From Bacteroidota bacterium (GTDB lineage: Bacteria > Bacteroidota > Ignavibacteria > UBA10030 > BY39), in the NCBI GenBank assembly GCA_018830765.1, contig JAHJRJ010000003.1, positions 1 to 37,239 of the forward strand: DNA of 37,239 nucleotides, written 5' to 3'. The notes under the pieces were generated by a model that was not told the origin of the DNA, did not search any database, and worked only from the letters and a program-made list of their open reading frames with translations. The position numbers were made by a program, and so were the translations under genes. Position 1 is the stretch's first letter; every line of letters begins with the position of its first letter. Below, in pieces: positions 7,062-15,134 of the stretch.

Positions 7062-8387
7062 ATGACACCACGTGGAACGATACTCGTAGTTGACGACGAA
7101 CCTAATATTCTTAAAACAGTAAAAATTTACCTCGAATCGGTAGGTTTCGAAGTAACATCATTTTTAAATCCTGTTGATGCGAGCGTGTGTTTAAATGAGA
7201 AAGATTTCGATATCGCTTTCTTCGATTTGAAGATGACGCCGATAGACGGAATGCAACTCTTAAAAGAGTGCAAGCAGAAATCACCCGACACGACAGTCGT
7301 CATCATCACCGCTCACGGCTCTATCGATAGTGCGGTAGAAGCGATTAAAGCCGGAGCGGAAGATTTTTTACAGAAACCGTTTAATATGCAAGAGTTCCAA
7401 TTATTTACAGAACGCATTAATGAGCACCACCGTCTAAAGAAAGAAGTAAAGGAACTCAAACAAAAACTTGAAGAAACAAAACACGAACCCGAATTTGTTA
7501 CACGAAGTCCGTCGGTTCTGAAACAACTCGATTTAGCCCGTCAGATTGCCGACTCAAATCTCAGTGTATTGATTGAAGGAGAGAGTGGAACCGGTAAAGA
7601 AATGATGGCTCAATTTATCCACAATCATAGTTCTCGAAGAAATGCGCCGTTCATAAAAGTTAGTTGTGCTGCTTTACCGGAGACCTTACTTGAGAGCGAA
7701 TTATTCGGGCATATTAAGGGATCGTTCACCGGCGCCATAAAGGATCGTGAGGGGAGGTTCGAGGCGGCTGACAAGGGAACGATATTATTAGATGAGATTG
7801 GAGAACTTCCGCAAGCAGTGCAAGTAAAATTATTACGCTTTTTACAAAGCAAAGAATTCGAACGTATCGGCGAAAATGTTACTCGTAAAGTAGATGTGCG
7901 GGTGATAGCGGCGACAAACCGGAAGTTAGTTGATGCAATTAAAAACGGCGCCGTGAGAGAAGATTTATATTACCGGTTGAATGCGGTTCGAATTGAATTG
8001 CTTCCATTGCGTGAACGCCCCGAAGATGTACTCATTTTAATACAACACTTTATTAAAAAATATTCACAAAACAGAAATATTGAAACCTCTATAGAAGCAC
8101 TTAAGTTGCTGACTAAATACCGCTGGCCCGGAAATGTAAGAGAAATGGAAAATGTAATTGAAAGGGGGGTGGTTTTTGCCAAAGATGGAATTATTAAAAC
8201 TGAATATTTACCTGAAGAGATTCAAAAAGTGATTGAAAATAAATATGGTATTCTTTCTTTAGAAGAGATGGAAATTCGACATATAAAACGCGTGCTCGGC
8301 GTAGCTGCCGACCTCGATGAAGCAGCTCTTCTATTAAACATCGACCCTGCAACACTCTGGAGGAAGAGAAAGAAATACAACCTTTAG
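7062..8387 (+). CDS. NtrC-family sigma54-dependent response regulator
   Basis: This 441-residue protein has three domains. The N-terminal receiver has DDE at 11-13 and phospho-acceptor Asp55. The central AAA+ sigma54-interaction domain has Walker A GESGTGKE from residue 173, the sigma54-contacting loop GSFTGA at 220-225 and Walker B ILLDEIGEL. The C-terminal Fis-type helix-turn-helix is LDEAALLLNIDPATLWRKRKKY. The loop has Ser instead of the usual Ala of GAFTGA. The next feature downstream is a consensus sigma54 promoter, so this protein probably drives the STAS/exbBD/tonB operon after phosphorylation by the kinase encoded just before it. Confidence 0.95.
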   Translation: MTPRGTILVVDDEPNILKTVKIYLESVGFEVTSFLNPVDASVCLNEKDFDIAFFDLKMTPIDGMQLLKECKQKSPDTTVVIITAHGSIDSAVEAIKAGAEDFLQKPFNMQEFQLFTERINEHHRLKKEVKELKQKLEETKHEPEFVTRSPSVLKQLDLARQIADSNLSVLIEGESGTGKEMMAQFIHNHSSRRNAPFIKVSCAALPETLLESELFGHIKGSFTGAIKDREGRFEAADKGTILLDEIGELPQAVQVKLLRFLQSKEFERIGENVTRKVDVRVIAATNRKLVDAIKNGAVREDLYYRLNAVRIELLPLRERPEDVLILIQHFIKKYSQNRNIETSIEALKLLTKYRWPGNVREMENVIERGVVFAKDGIIKTEYLPEEIQKVIENKYGILSLEEMEIRHIKRVLGVAADLDEAALLLNIDPATLWRKRKKYNL

Positions 8388-8390
8388 AGT

Positions 8391-8474
8391 ATTGCATTTT
8401 GCAATTTGCTATAATTTCTTATTTTTCAATATATTATGAAAGTTTTCTGAATATTATGCAAAATTATCTTGCAT
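8391..8474 (+). promoter_or_regulatory. Candidate enhancer (UAS) palindromes for the sigma54 activator
   Basis: Two dyads lie upstream of the sigma54 promoter. The first has arms ATTGCA (8391-8396) and TGCAAT (8400-8405). The second has arms ATGCAA (8456-8461) and TTGCAT (8469-8474). They share the half-site TGCAA/TTGCA and lie roughly 80-165 bases upstream of the -24 element, the usual range for NtrC-type enhancer sites. Binding is inferred from position and symmetry only. Confidence 0.45.
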
Positions 8475-8554
8475 TATACAATTTTTGATTCTGGATAGGT
8501 TCCTTAAATTAATCAAAAACATCATGTATTGTTAATTTTTATTTCGTATTTGCT

Positions 8555-8570
8555 GGCACTCGGTTTGCAG
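8555..8570 (+). promoter_or_regulatory. Sigma54 (-24/-12) promoter
   Basis: TGGCAC (8555-8560), five bases, then TTGCA (8566-8570) matches the sigma54 consensus TGGCAC-N5-TTGCA exactly, with the invariant GG and GC twelve bases apart. The start would be near 8581, about 20 bases before the STAS gene. It lies between a sigma54 activator gene and the STAS/TonB operon. Confidence 0.88.
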
Positions 8571-8601
8571 TATATGGATATAGATAAATAATTATTATAT
8601 A

Positions 8602-8967
8602 ATGAAAACACGAACAATAAATGACGGTGCAGTAGGAATAATCGAGGTTAAATCTTCGTTAATAAATGAAGAGGAGATTGCCTTGTTAAAGGATGCAGTT
8701 TCGGATTTTATTGAACAGGGTATCAAAAGAGTCATAATCGATTTGAGTAAAGTCAATTTAATAAACAGTATCGGAATTGGTGCTTTAATATCCGCTTATA
8801 CAAATTTTTCTCGGAACGGAGGAGAAATTTTATTAAGTGGTGTGAATAAATCGATAAAAAATATATTTATAATAACTAAATTAAGTACAGTTTTTGAAAT
8901 CTACGATAAAACTGAAGAAGCAATAAACAAATTTCAATTAACTAAAATCAATAAAATAATCAATTAA
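8602..8967 (+). CDS. STAS-domain anti-sigma factor antagonist-like protein
   Basis: This 121-residue protein is a single STAS domain. The strand VIIDLSKVNLINSIGIGAL contains the phosphorylatable Ser56 at the usual SpoIIAA/RsbV position. Such proteins bind anti-sigma kinases or act in partner-switching stress modules. No partner kinase of the RsbW type is visible in the window. It is the first gene after the sigma54 promoter and lies 18 bases before exbB, so it is probably co-transcribed with the TonB system, which is unusual company. The ribosome binding site is weak. The C-terminus is a Lys/Ile/Asn-rich tail. Confidence 0.88.
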   Translation: MKTRTINDGAVGIIEVKSSLINEEEIALLKDAVSDFIEQGIKRVIIDLSKVNLINSIGIGALISAYTNFSRNGGEILLSGVNKSIKNIFIITKLSTVFEIYDKTEEAINKFQLTKINKIIN

Positions 8968-8985
8968 TATTTTAAGGAGTAAAAA

Positions 8986-9765
8986 ATGAAACAATCAATG
9001 TTTTCAATAGTCGTATTCGTATTAGCCGCAGTAATATCGGTATCGATATGGTGGTTTATTCTTGGAGATCCAGCCAACTTCAAAGACGGTGAAGGTAGAC
9101 ACCAGCCGACAACTCTGCTTGGAACTGTCTTCGTCGGTGGCTTTTTCGTTCCAGTATTAATAATGCTTTCAATTCTTGCAGTTACATTCACTTTTGAGAG
9201 AATGTTCTCGTTAGGAAAAGCCAAAGGCAAAGGTTCGATGGCTACATTTGTTCGTCAGATTCAACGCGATCTACAGACAGGAAATATCGATTCCGCAATG
9301 GCAGCTTGTGATAAGCAGCGTGGTTCACTAGCTAATATAGTAAAAACCGGTTTGGAGAGATATAAAGTAATTTCTAAAGAAGAAAAAGGCTGGGAAGCTG
9401 AAAAAGAAATGGCTGAAGTTCAACGCTCAATCGAAGAAGCCACCTCGCTTGAGATGCCCGTTTTGGAAAGAAACCTTATTGCCTTATCGACGATTGCATC
9501 GACAGCCACGATGGTCGGCTTACTCGGTACAACCGTAGGTATGATTCGCGCTTTCCGCGCATTAGCTCAAGCCGGTGCACCCGATGCCATTCAATTATCT
9601 ATTGGTATATCGGAAGCTCTCATTAATACAGCCGGCGGATTATTTGCAGCCATCGCAGGTATCGTTGCCTATAATTTCTTTGTTAATAAAGTTGATGCTT
9701 TCACTTATATGATTGATGAAGCAGGATATAATATGATTCAGACCTTAATGTCCAAATCTAAATAA
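8986..9765 (+). CDS. exbB: MotA/TolQ/ExbB proton-channel protein
   Basis: The 259-residue protein has an N-terminal membrane segment (about 7-27), a second at about 50-70, then a cytoplasmic loop and two further membrane helices within LERNLIALSTIAST...VGLLGTTVGMIRAF and LINTAGGLFAAIAGIVAYNF, the conserved MotA/TolQ/ExbB proton-channel helices. It forms the energy-transducing inner-membrane complex with ExbD and TonB. AAGGAG precedes the start. The order exbB-exbD-exbD-tonB-PBP-TPR is a conserved Bacteroidota-type arrangement. Confidence 0.95.
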   Translation: MKQSMFSIVVFVLAAVISVSIWWFILGDPANFKDGEGRHQPTTLLGTVFVGGFFVPVLIMLSILAVTFTFERMFSLGKAKGKGSMATFVRQIQRDLQTGNIDSAMAACDKQRGSLANIVKTGLERYKVISKEEKGWEAEKEMAEVQRSIEEATSLEMPVLERNLIALSTIASTATMVGLLGTTVGMIRAFRALAQAGAPDAIQLSIGISEALINTAGGLFAAIAGIVAYNFFVNKVDAFTYMIDEAGYNMIQTLMSKSK

Positions 9766-9780
9766 TAGGAGTAATTAATT

Positions 9781-10311
9781 ATGCCTAAAATTAAGAAAGG
9801 ACGTGTAAGTATCCGGATTGATATGACCCCGTTTGTGGATATCGGTTTTCTGCTGCTTACATTTTTTATGTTGACAACTCAATTTAAACCACCTGAAGAG
9901 GTGGTGATTGAACTTCCGTTCTCTCATTCGCAATACAAACTACCTGAATCCGATGTAATGATGATAACGATTACCAAAGACGATAGAATATTTCTTGGCT
10001 TGGATGCTCAAGGTGCCCGATCGCGTGTTTTAGGAGAAGTCGTCAAAAGGAATTGGGATTATTATTCACCCGATGTCAGGAAACAATACGGCTCGCCGGA
10101 AGCATTAGCAAAATTAGCTCTAAGTGTGGAAGTTAATGTTAAAGATTTGCCGGATCTTTTGATTAAAGCCCGTATAACGAACCCGAAGTTGAGAACGGTT
10201 GTTAAAGGAGATAAAGACGCTAATTATGGTATAACAGAAGACGTAATGAACATATTGCAAAAAACCCAGATTACGCGTTTCAATTTAATAACTAATTTAG
10301 AACATAATTAA
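9781..10311 (+). CDS. exbD: ExbD/TolR family protein (first copy)
   Basis: This 176-residue ExbD has a short basic N-terminus, a single membrane helix and the motif IRIDMTPFVDIGFLLLTFFM, with Asp20 as the proton-carrying residue. The periplasmic domain is longer than in the second copy, with an insertion containing YYSPDVRKQYGSPEALAK. Two ExbD copies side by side are usual in Bacteroidota TonB operons and may form mixed dimers. AGGAG precedes the ATG. Confidence 0.94.
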   Translation: MPKIKKGRVSIRIDMTPFVDIGFLLLTFFMLTTQFKPPEEVVIELPFSHSQYKLPESDVMMITITKDDRIFLGLDAQGARSRVLGEVVKRNWDYYSPDVRKQYGSPEALAKLALSVEVNVKDLPDLLIKARITNPKLRTVVKGDKDANYGITEDVMNILQKTQITRFNLITNLEHN

Positions 10312-10322
10312 GGAGTAAATCT

Positions 10323-10823
10323 ATGGGTGCTGTTGACTCTGCTGCCCCACGAGGGCACGAGAAAAAGAAAGGTAAGAAACGTAAACCACGTCGTATTGGA
10401 ATCAGAATAGATATGACTCCGTTTGTGGATATCACATTTTTGTTGTTGACCTTCTTTATGTTAACAACCACAATGGTACAACCACAGACGATGGAAATAA
10501 ATTTGCCTCCATCTGCTGATGTAAAAGTCGAAGTAGCAGAAAGTAATTTAATGACACTTAGGATTAAAGAAGATGCTTCAATTTTCTGGAATATGGGTAT
10601 TGAAAGCCCAAAGCGTGTAGAATTTGATAATTTGAAAGCACTACTCAGGGAAAGACATGAACAAAACCCTAAGCTTACAGTGTTATTAAAGATAGACAGA
10701 GGCGGAAAATACCACATGATGGTAGATATTATTGATGAATTTAATGTTGCGGGTATATCACGATTTAGTATTGCTCCTATGTTAGAGCTCGATCTAAAAG
10801 TACTCGCAAAAGTATCTTCATAG
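10323..10823 (+). CDS. exbD: ExbD/TolR family protein (second copy)
   Basis: This 166-residue ExbD begins with a strongly basic tail (KKKGKKRKPRR), then the membrane helix with IRIDMTPFVDITFLLLTFFM; Asp36 is the conserved proton-path residue. The periplasmic domain ends in LDLKVLAKVSS. The near identity of the helix with the first copy, against divergent periplasmic parts, points to an old tandem duplication with different partners. AAGGAG precedes the start; the spacing from exbD1 is 11 bases. Confidence 0.94.
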   Translation: MGAVDSAAPRGHEKKKGKKRKPRRIGIRIDMTPFVDITFLLLTFFMLTTTMVQPQTMEINLPPSADVKVEVAESNLMTLRIKEDASIFWNMGIESPKRVEFDNLKALLRERHEQNPKLTVLLKIDRGGKYHMMVDIIDEFNVAGISRFSIAPMLELDLKVLAKVSS

Positions 10824-10840
10824 GAAAGGAGTGATTTATA

Positions 10841-11569
10841 ATGGATAAAACAGCAACTTTAAAGTTGCATTATGGAATGCAGGAATTGCGAGCCCTTAGC
10901 GCAAGATACTCTGGCTTTGCTTTAACACTGGCTGTTCTCATTCATCTTAGTGTAATAGGTGGATATTATTTGGCTGAATATCTTGCACAGGAAGATGAAC
11001 CGGTTTATACAATGCGGATCATGAAATATACAGAATTAGGACCACCTCCTTCAATTATGCATACTGAATCTGCACCTCAGCTTGCTATTATGTCGTCAAC
11101 GGCTAAACCGACTATCGGTGTACCGGTTCCCGTTCCGGATGCTGAGGTAAGCCCGGAACATACCTTTGCAACTCAGCAGGAAATGAGCCAGCAAATGAAC
11201 CCGGTCTCTTTAGAAGGTTTCGGTGGTGATGGCGGGGTCAAAATCGAGCAAGACATCAGAATCGAAGACGACGGTCCACCGCCGGATTTTGTTCCTGTCG
11301 AAAAACAACCTGTAGTTGTAAAGGAAGTAAAACCTGTTTATCCCGACCTTGCTCAACGTGCCAATATGGAAGGAACTGTTTGGGTAAAGATTTGGGTAGA
11401 TAAAGAAGGTAAACCGAGAAAAGCTGTCGTAATCAAGAGCGACGCGGAAATTTTCAACGAGGTTGCTGTTAATGCAGCGATGCAATGGGTATTTACTCCC
11501 GCAATTATGAATGATGGTCCGGTTGCAGTTTGGGTAGCGATTCCATTTAAATTCAAGTTGAAAAACTAA
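10841..11569 (+). CDS. tonB: TonB protein
   Basis: The 242-residue protein has a cytoplasmic N-terminus of about 23 residues, one membrane helix (about 24-44, ALTLAVLIHLSVIGGYYLAE), an extended periplasmic linker with Pro and Glu but no long Pro-Lys run, and a C-terminal TonB domain (about 155-242) with VKPVYPDLAQRANMEGTVWV and PFKFKL at the end. It carries energy from ExbB/ExbD to outer-membrane receptors; the TonB-dependent receptor near 33-34 kb is one possible client. AAAGGAG lies upstream. Confidence 0.93.
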   Translation: MDKTATLKLHYGMQELRALSARYSGFALTLAVLIHLSVIGGYYLAEYLAQEDEPVYTMRIMKYTELGPPPSIMHTESAPQLAIMSSTAKPTIGVPVPVPDAEVSPEHTFATQQEMSQQMNPVSLEGFGGDGGVKIEQDIRIEDDGPPPDFVPVEKQPVVVKEVKPVYPDLAQRANMEGTVWVKIWVDKEGKPRKAVVIKSDAEIFNEVAVNAAMQWVFTPAIMNDGPVAVWVAIPFKFKLKN

Positions 11570-11580
11570 CAGTTCGGCAA

Positions 11581-11799
11581 TTGGAAAATAAATCTCAACA
11601 ATATTTAACATGGTTTGGTTATGCTGTAGCTTCGATTGTTATTGTAGTGGGCGTGATAACAGTTGCCGGACTACTTGTGCCGGGTTATGTACCCGACAAT
11701 TTTAGATATCTATTTGGTGCGGTTTTTATTTTATACGGAATTTTTCGAATCGTTACTTTATGGACGAAAAATAAACGACTGAGAGAAGATGAAGAGTAA
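11581..11799 (+). CDS. Small two-helix membrane protein in the TonB operon
   Basis: This 72-residue protein has two predicted membrane helices (about 11-33 and 41-60) and a charged C-terminus (TKNKRLREDEE). The only usable start is TTG at 11581; there is no in-frame ATG, and an upstream stop limits other choices. It follows tonB by 11 bases and overlaps the start of the PBP lipoprotein gene by 11 bases, so translation of the two is probably coupled. I do not recognise a named family. Confidence 0.75.
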   Translation: MENKSQQYLTWFGYAVASIVIVVGVITVAGLLVPGYVPDNFRYLFGAVFILYGIFRIVTLWTKNKRLREDEE

Positions 11800-12712
11800 A
11801 CACTTCATATTGTTCGCTTTCGCTGTTCTTCTGTTAGGATGCGACTCGGGCGAAGAAAAAGAATCGCCTACTAAAGGACGTCTCGTTTTTTCCGTCTCCG
11901 AAACAATCGCTCCGATGGCAAAACAGATGGCAGCAAAATTTGAAAACATTTATGAAGATTCGAAAATCGACATCAATGTAGTTTCTGCTCGTGAAGCCAT
12001 AGTACATCTTCTTAACGATAGCGTCGAAATAATTATTATCTCACGTTCGCTCAACGAGGAAGAACAATCGGTCGTAGATAAAGCCGGATTAAACGTGCGA
12101 CAGGTTGAAATAGCAGTCGGTGGATTTATTGTTATTACGAACAAGCAAAATCCTGTAAAAGGATTACGTGTTTCTCAGTTGGATAGCATCTACGACGGTC
12201 GGATAACTCGTTGGAGCGAACTTGGCTGGAAAAATTCAACTGCATTGGTCAAGTTTTTTATACCCGACCGAAACTCGGATGTGTATGAATCAATGCAGAA
12301 AAAATTTTCACCCGATAAAGCATTACCGAAATATTTTTTCCCATTGAGTTCGTCCGATTCAGTTATACAAGCGGTCTCGATTACGAGTAATGCAATGGGT
12401 ATGATTGGCTTGAATTATTACGACACTACTTATTCCGGTATTAAATTTTTAGAATTGAGCGACAGATCAGAACTCAGCGATTCACTTGGAGTGAGTGGTC
12501 TTTATTTTTCTCCGGCTCAAGCTTTCGTTTACCGCAAGCATTATCCGTTATGGACACCTGTCTATATTTACTCTAATATTAAAAGTGTTGGATTGGCGAG
12601 CGGATTTATTTCTTTTATATCAAGCGTGCAAGGTCAAAAGATAGTTTTAAATAATGGTCTCGTTCCGGCAACTATGCCAGTTCGAATTATTCAGTTAAAT
12701 CGAGGAGAATAA
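11789..12712 (+). CDS. PstS-like periplasmic substrate-binding lipoprotein
   Basis: The 307-residue product has a lipoprotein signal with lipobox LLLGC (Cys18). A PBP-like fold of the PstS type follows: VSARE near residue 66, EIIIISRSLNEEE, FIVITNKQNPVKGL, QLDSIYDGRITRWSELG, and the late FISFISSVQGQKIV. The SQL...IYxGxITxWxxLG block is characteristic of phosphate-binding PstS proteins. No pstCAB genes are present, and in this operon context the protein more likely has an envelope or sensory role with TonB/ExbBD than phosphate transport. A TPR gene follows 2 bases after its stop. Confidence 0.88.
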   Translation: MKSKHFILFAFAVLLLGCDSGEEKESPTKGRLVFSVSETIAPMAKQMAAKFENIYEDSKIDINVVSAREAIVHLLNDSVEIIIISRSLNEEEQSVVDKAGLNVRQVEIAVGGFIVITNKQNPVKGLRVSQLDSIYDGRITRWSELGWKNSTALVKFFIPDRNSDVYESMQKKFSPDKALPKYFFPLSSSDSVIQAVSITSNAMGMIGLNYYDTTYSGIKFLELSDRSELSDSLGVSGLYFSPAQAFVYRKHYPLWTPVYIYSNIKSVGLASGFISFISSVQGQKIVLNNGLVPATMPVRIIQLNRGE

Positions 12713-12714
12713 AA

Positions 12715-14337
12715 GTGAAAAATGTATTTAAATCAGTAATCGCTTTGGTCATAATATTTTTGATTGCGTTTAATCTCAATGTTTATGCTCAAGATCCGTT
12801 AGAAATCGGCAAGGAAGAATTGAAGAATGGCAATTATTCAAAAGCATTATCTGCTTTTAAGGATGCTCAAAAGAAGCACAAGAAAAATCCCGAGCTGTAT
12901 TTCTTGATGGGTACGACATATGTGAAAATGGATTCGTTGGATGCCGCTTTGATTCCTTTCACTCAAGCCAGAGAGCTTGACGAAAAAAATCCTCTAATCT
13001 ATATTAATATAGGTGATATCTATTTTAAGCAAAGCATTACTCTTGCAGCTATCGAGCAATACAAGAAAGCAATCGACTTAAATACAGGGATAACCGAAGC
13101 CCATGTAAAATTAGCGCAAGCTTATAAACAGATGCGTAAATGGAACGAAGCTGCAACTTCATACATTACTGCTATACAATTGGATTCTACGAACGCCGAC
13201 CTATACGACGAGTTAGGAAGTATTTATTTCCTTGCTAAACAATACGGAAATGCAGCGTGGATGTACAAAAAACTTTCAGAACTGCGTCCGACCTCGATTG
13301 ACGCAAAAGTATTTTACCTGAAGTCGTTATATGAAATCAAAGATTATGAAAATACTGTCAAAACAGCCGAAAGTTTATTAGCTCTGGATTCTACGAAATT
13401 AGAAGCTTATCGTATAATTGCAGCAGCTTATGTCGAACGCAAGGATCATAAAAAAGCCGAAGTCGCCATATTAAAATTGAAGGAAAAAACTGAACTTACC
13501 GCTGAAGATTACTTGAATTTAGGGAAAGCCCAAAACGGACAAGACAAACAAGACTTGGCTATTCAATCTTTAGAAACTGCTCTAAAACTTGATTCGACTT
13601 TAGTCGATGCTTTTACCGACCTCGGTTCTTTATATATGCGTCAGAGACGTTACGAAGAGTCAGCGGCAATGTATGAGAAAAAAATAGCTGCCGATACAAT
13701 CTCGATTAGTGCATATCTCAACGCTTCGGCATCCTACGTTCAGCTTAAAAACTATGAGCGCAGCAGACAGTTACTGAAACGTGCGATTGAGTTAATGCCT
13801 AATTATATCGGCTCGAGATTGCGATTAGCTCAAACTTATGCCTTAATGGATTCTATAGATGCCGCCAAACAAGAATATGATGAAGTGCTAGCTCTGATCG
13901 GTGACCAAAACGGTAAATACAAAAGTGAGCTTAGCGAAGCATACAACATGATTGCCTCGTTCTACTTCCAAAAAAATAAATATGCGTCTTCGGCAGATTG
14001 GGCTCGTAAAGCAATTAGCTCTGGAGCAGACGGCAGTCAGATACGAGTGCTGCTGGGGCAATCTTTAATTCTCGGTAGAGGAGACGACTTGGATGAGAAC
14101 AGAAAAAAAATGGAAGAAGCTGTAAAACATTTTCGCAAAGCAATTGAACTTGACCCGAAGAGTGTTCAAGGACATCTCTGGCTCGCTCAAGGATTAATCT
14201 TCCTGCGTATCGAGGGGGAGGACGAGTTAAATAAAAAGCTAACAGCAGAAGCACGCCAAGAGTACAAAAAAGTACTACAACTCGACCCGAATAACGTCGA
14301 TGCTAAAAAAGGTTTAGAACGGATCGGAGATAAATAA
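12715..14337 (+). CDS. Exported tetratricopeptide-repeat protein
   Basis: The 540-residue protein starts with GTG (12715) and a signal peptide of about 26 residues ending VYAQ. Nearly all of the rest is tandem TPR units, with typical segments such as PELYFLMGTTYVKMDSLDAA and NPLIYINIGDIYFKQSI; roughly twelve repeats fit. TPR arrays are protein-binding scaffolds, here presumably periplasmic. It closes the exbB-exbD-exbD-tonB-PBP-TPR operon and probably binds one of its envelope partners. Confidence 0.92.
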   Translation: MKNVFKSVIALVIIFLIAFNLNVYAQDPLEIGKEELKNGNYSKALSAFKDAQKKHKKNPELYFLMGTTYVKMDSLDAALIPFTQARELDEKNPLIYINIGDIYFKQSITLAAIEQYKKAIDLNTGITEAHVKLAQAYKQMRKWNEAATSYITAIQLDSTNADLYDELGSIYFLAKQYGNAAWMYKKLSELRPTSIDAKVFYLKSLYEIKDYENTVKTAESLLALDSTKLEAYRIIAAAYVERKDHKKAEVAILKLKEKTELTAEDYLNLGKAQNGQDKQDLAIQSLETALKLDSTLVDAFTDLGSLYMRQRRYEESAAMYEKKIAADTISISAYLNASASYVQLKNYERSRQLLKRAIELMPNYIGSRLRLAQTYALMDSIDAAKQEYDEVLALIGDQNGKYKSELSEAYNMIASFYFQKNKYASSADWARKAISSGADGSQIRVLLGQSLILGRGDDLDENRKKMEEAVKHFRKAIELDPKSVQGHLWLAQGLIFLRIEGEDELNKKLTAEARQEYKKVLQLDPNNVDAKKGLERIGDK

Positions 14338-14377
14338 AAGAAAATAATCTTAATGTGAAGTTGGTTTTGTTTTTTTT

Positions 14378-14419
14378 GAATATCGAATATCGAATGCTGA
14401 ATATTAAATGACGAAGTAG
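14378..14419. repeat. Heptamer (period-7) tandem array A
   Basis: Six consecutive 7-base units, of the type GAATATC with variants such as GAATGCT and AAATGAC, run without a break. Related units in opposite orientation (ATTCATT, ATTCAAA type) follow at about 14474-14490, so the region can fold back on itself. It lies between the TPR gene and the tRNA. Confidence 0.7.
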
Positions 14420-14454
14420 TTTATAATACTTCGACATTCTGCGGTTCGGTGTTC

Positions 14455-14473
14455 ACCCCGATAAAATCGGGGT
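14455..14473. repeat. Perfect 8-bp hairpin between TPR gene and tRNA
   Basis: Arms ACCCCGAT (14455-14462) and ATCGGGGT (14466-14473) enclose three bases. There is no T tract. The CCCGA/TCGGG core recurs in other palindromes of the window (14632-14647 and 32629-32644). Confidence 0.6.
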
Positions 14474-14525
14474 TCAACATTCATTATTCAAAACTACCGC
14501 CATTAGCGGTGGTATTTCACAATAA

Positions 14526-14597
14526 GCTGGCGTAGCTCAGAGGTAGAGCAGCTGATTCGTAATCAGCAGGTCGTCGGTTCAAATCCGACCGCCAGCT
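14526..14597 (+). tRNA. tRNA-Thr (anticodon CGT)
   Basis: A full cloverleaf can be drawn: acceptor GCTGGCG with CGCCAGC, D arm GCTC/GAGC, anticodon stem GCTGA/TCAGC with loop TTCGTAA (anticodon CGT at 14558-14560, reading ACG), variable loop AGGTC, and T arm GTCGG/CCGAC with loop TTCAAAT. CCA is not encoded. It is followed by two degraded partial copies. Confidence 0.95.
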
Positions 14598-14730
14598 CAA
14601 AGAGTAAATAGCAATTCATCGGGATAATCAGTCCCGACTTTGTCGGGATCGGTTCAAGTCCGGTCTGCAGCTCAAAAAAATGTCGGGATAAACCATAGGT
14701 CGTCGGTTCAATCCCGACCACCAGCTCAAC
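14593..14730 (+). pseudogene. Two decayed tRNA copies after tRNA-Thr
   Basis: Downstream of the intact tRNA are two further tRNA-like 3' ends. One, near 14649-14674, has the T-arm core CGGTTCAAGTCCGG and ends CAGCTCA. The other, 14696-14730, has GTCGGTTCAATCCCGAC and ends CCAGCTCA, close to the real T arm and acceptor. Bases 14594-14632 also resemble the tRNA 5' half (AGCTCA-AGAG-TA, then ATAATCAG). Neither copy can form an acceptor stem with a 5' partner. A CCCGAC/GTCGGG hairpin interrupts the first. Confidence 0.6.
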
Positions 14731-14734
14731 TAGT

Positions 14735-14749
14735 GCAGTCTACGACTGC
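14735..14749. repeat. Short hairpin after the tRNA remnants
   Basis: Arms GCAGTC (14735-14740) and GACTGC (14744-14749) enclose TAC. No T run follows, so terminator function is uncertain; it may mark the end of tRNA transcription. Confidence 0.4.
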
Positions 14750-14822
14750 CGTAGGCAGTTTGCAATTTTAACGGATTCTTAATATATTAAGCGCAAGAAA
14801 ATTTGAATAATTAGGAGATTTT

Positions 14823-15053
14823 ATGAAAGACGGTATCCATCCCGCATACAAAAAGTCGGTTGTTACTTGCGTTTGCGGCAATACATTCGAAACTCGTTCT
14901 ACAACCGGTAATATAAAAGTAGAAATTTGCTCAGTCTGCCACCCCTTCTTTACGGGTAAGCAAAAGCTGCTGGATTCGGCGGGTAGAGTTGAAAGGTTCA
15001 ATAGAAAGTATAAATTGACCACACCGGAAGCTACAACAGAAACAACAGCATAA
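14823..15053 (+). CDS. rpmE: 50S ribosomal protein L31
   Basis: This 76-residue protein is L31 of the zinc-binding (C+) type, with Cys16 and Cys18 in TCVCGN and Cys36 and Cys39 in ICSVCHPFFTGKQK, the family hallmark. It begins MKDGIHPAY, a typical L31 start, and has TAGGAG upstream. The C-terminus is extended with a Thr/Glu tail. It stands alone and is followed by a strong terminator. Keeping all four Cys implies zinc-replete regulation instead of the C- paralogue. Confidence 0.96.
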   Translation: MKDGIHPAYKKSVVTCVCGNTFETRSTTGNIKVEICSVCHPFFTGKQKLLDSAGRVERFNRKYKLTTPEATTETTA

Positions 15054-15080
15054 CGGAAATTGGTTCAATTCAAGATTTAC

Positions 15081-15114
15081 ACGGAATGTACGAAACTGCA
15101 TTCCGTTTTTTTTT
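15081..15114 (+). terminator. Rho-independent terminator after rpmE
   Basis: Perfect arms ACGGAATG (15081-15088) and CATTCCGT (15099-15106) with a 10-base loop are followed by eight Ts. It separates rpmE from the next gene. Confidence 0.88.
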
Positions 15115-15134
15115 AAATATTCGAGGAAATTAAA

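Noticed and set aside
14015..14254. Minus-strand ORF within the TPR gene, and similar antisense frames elsewhere
   Set aside because: They lie opposite well-supported genes and show no protein-family pattern or ribosome site.
14378..14500. CRISPR array
   Set aside because: Unit length is 7 bases with no spacers; this is a tandem heptamer array with palindromes.
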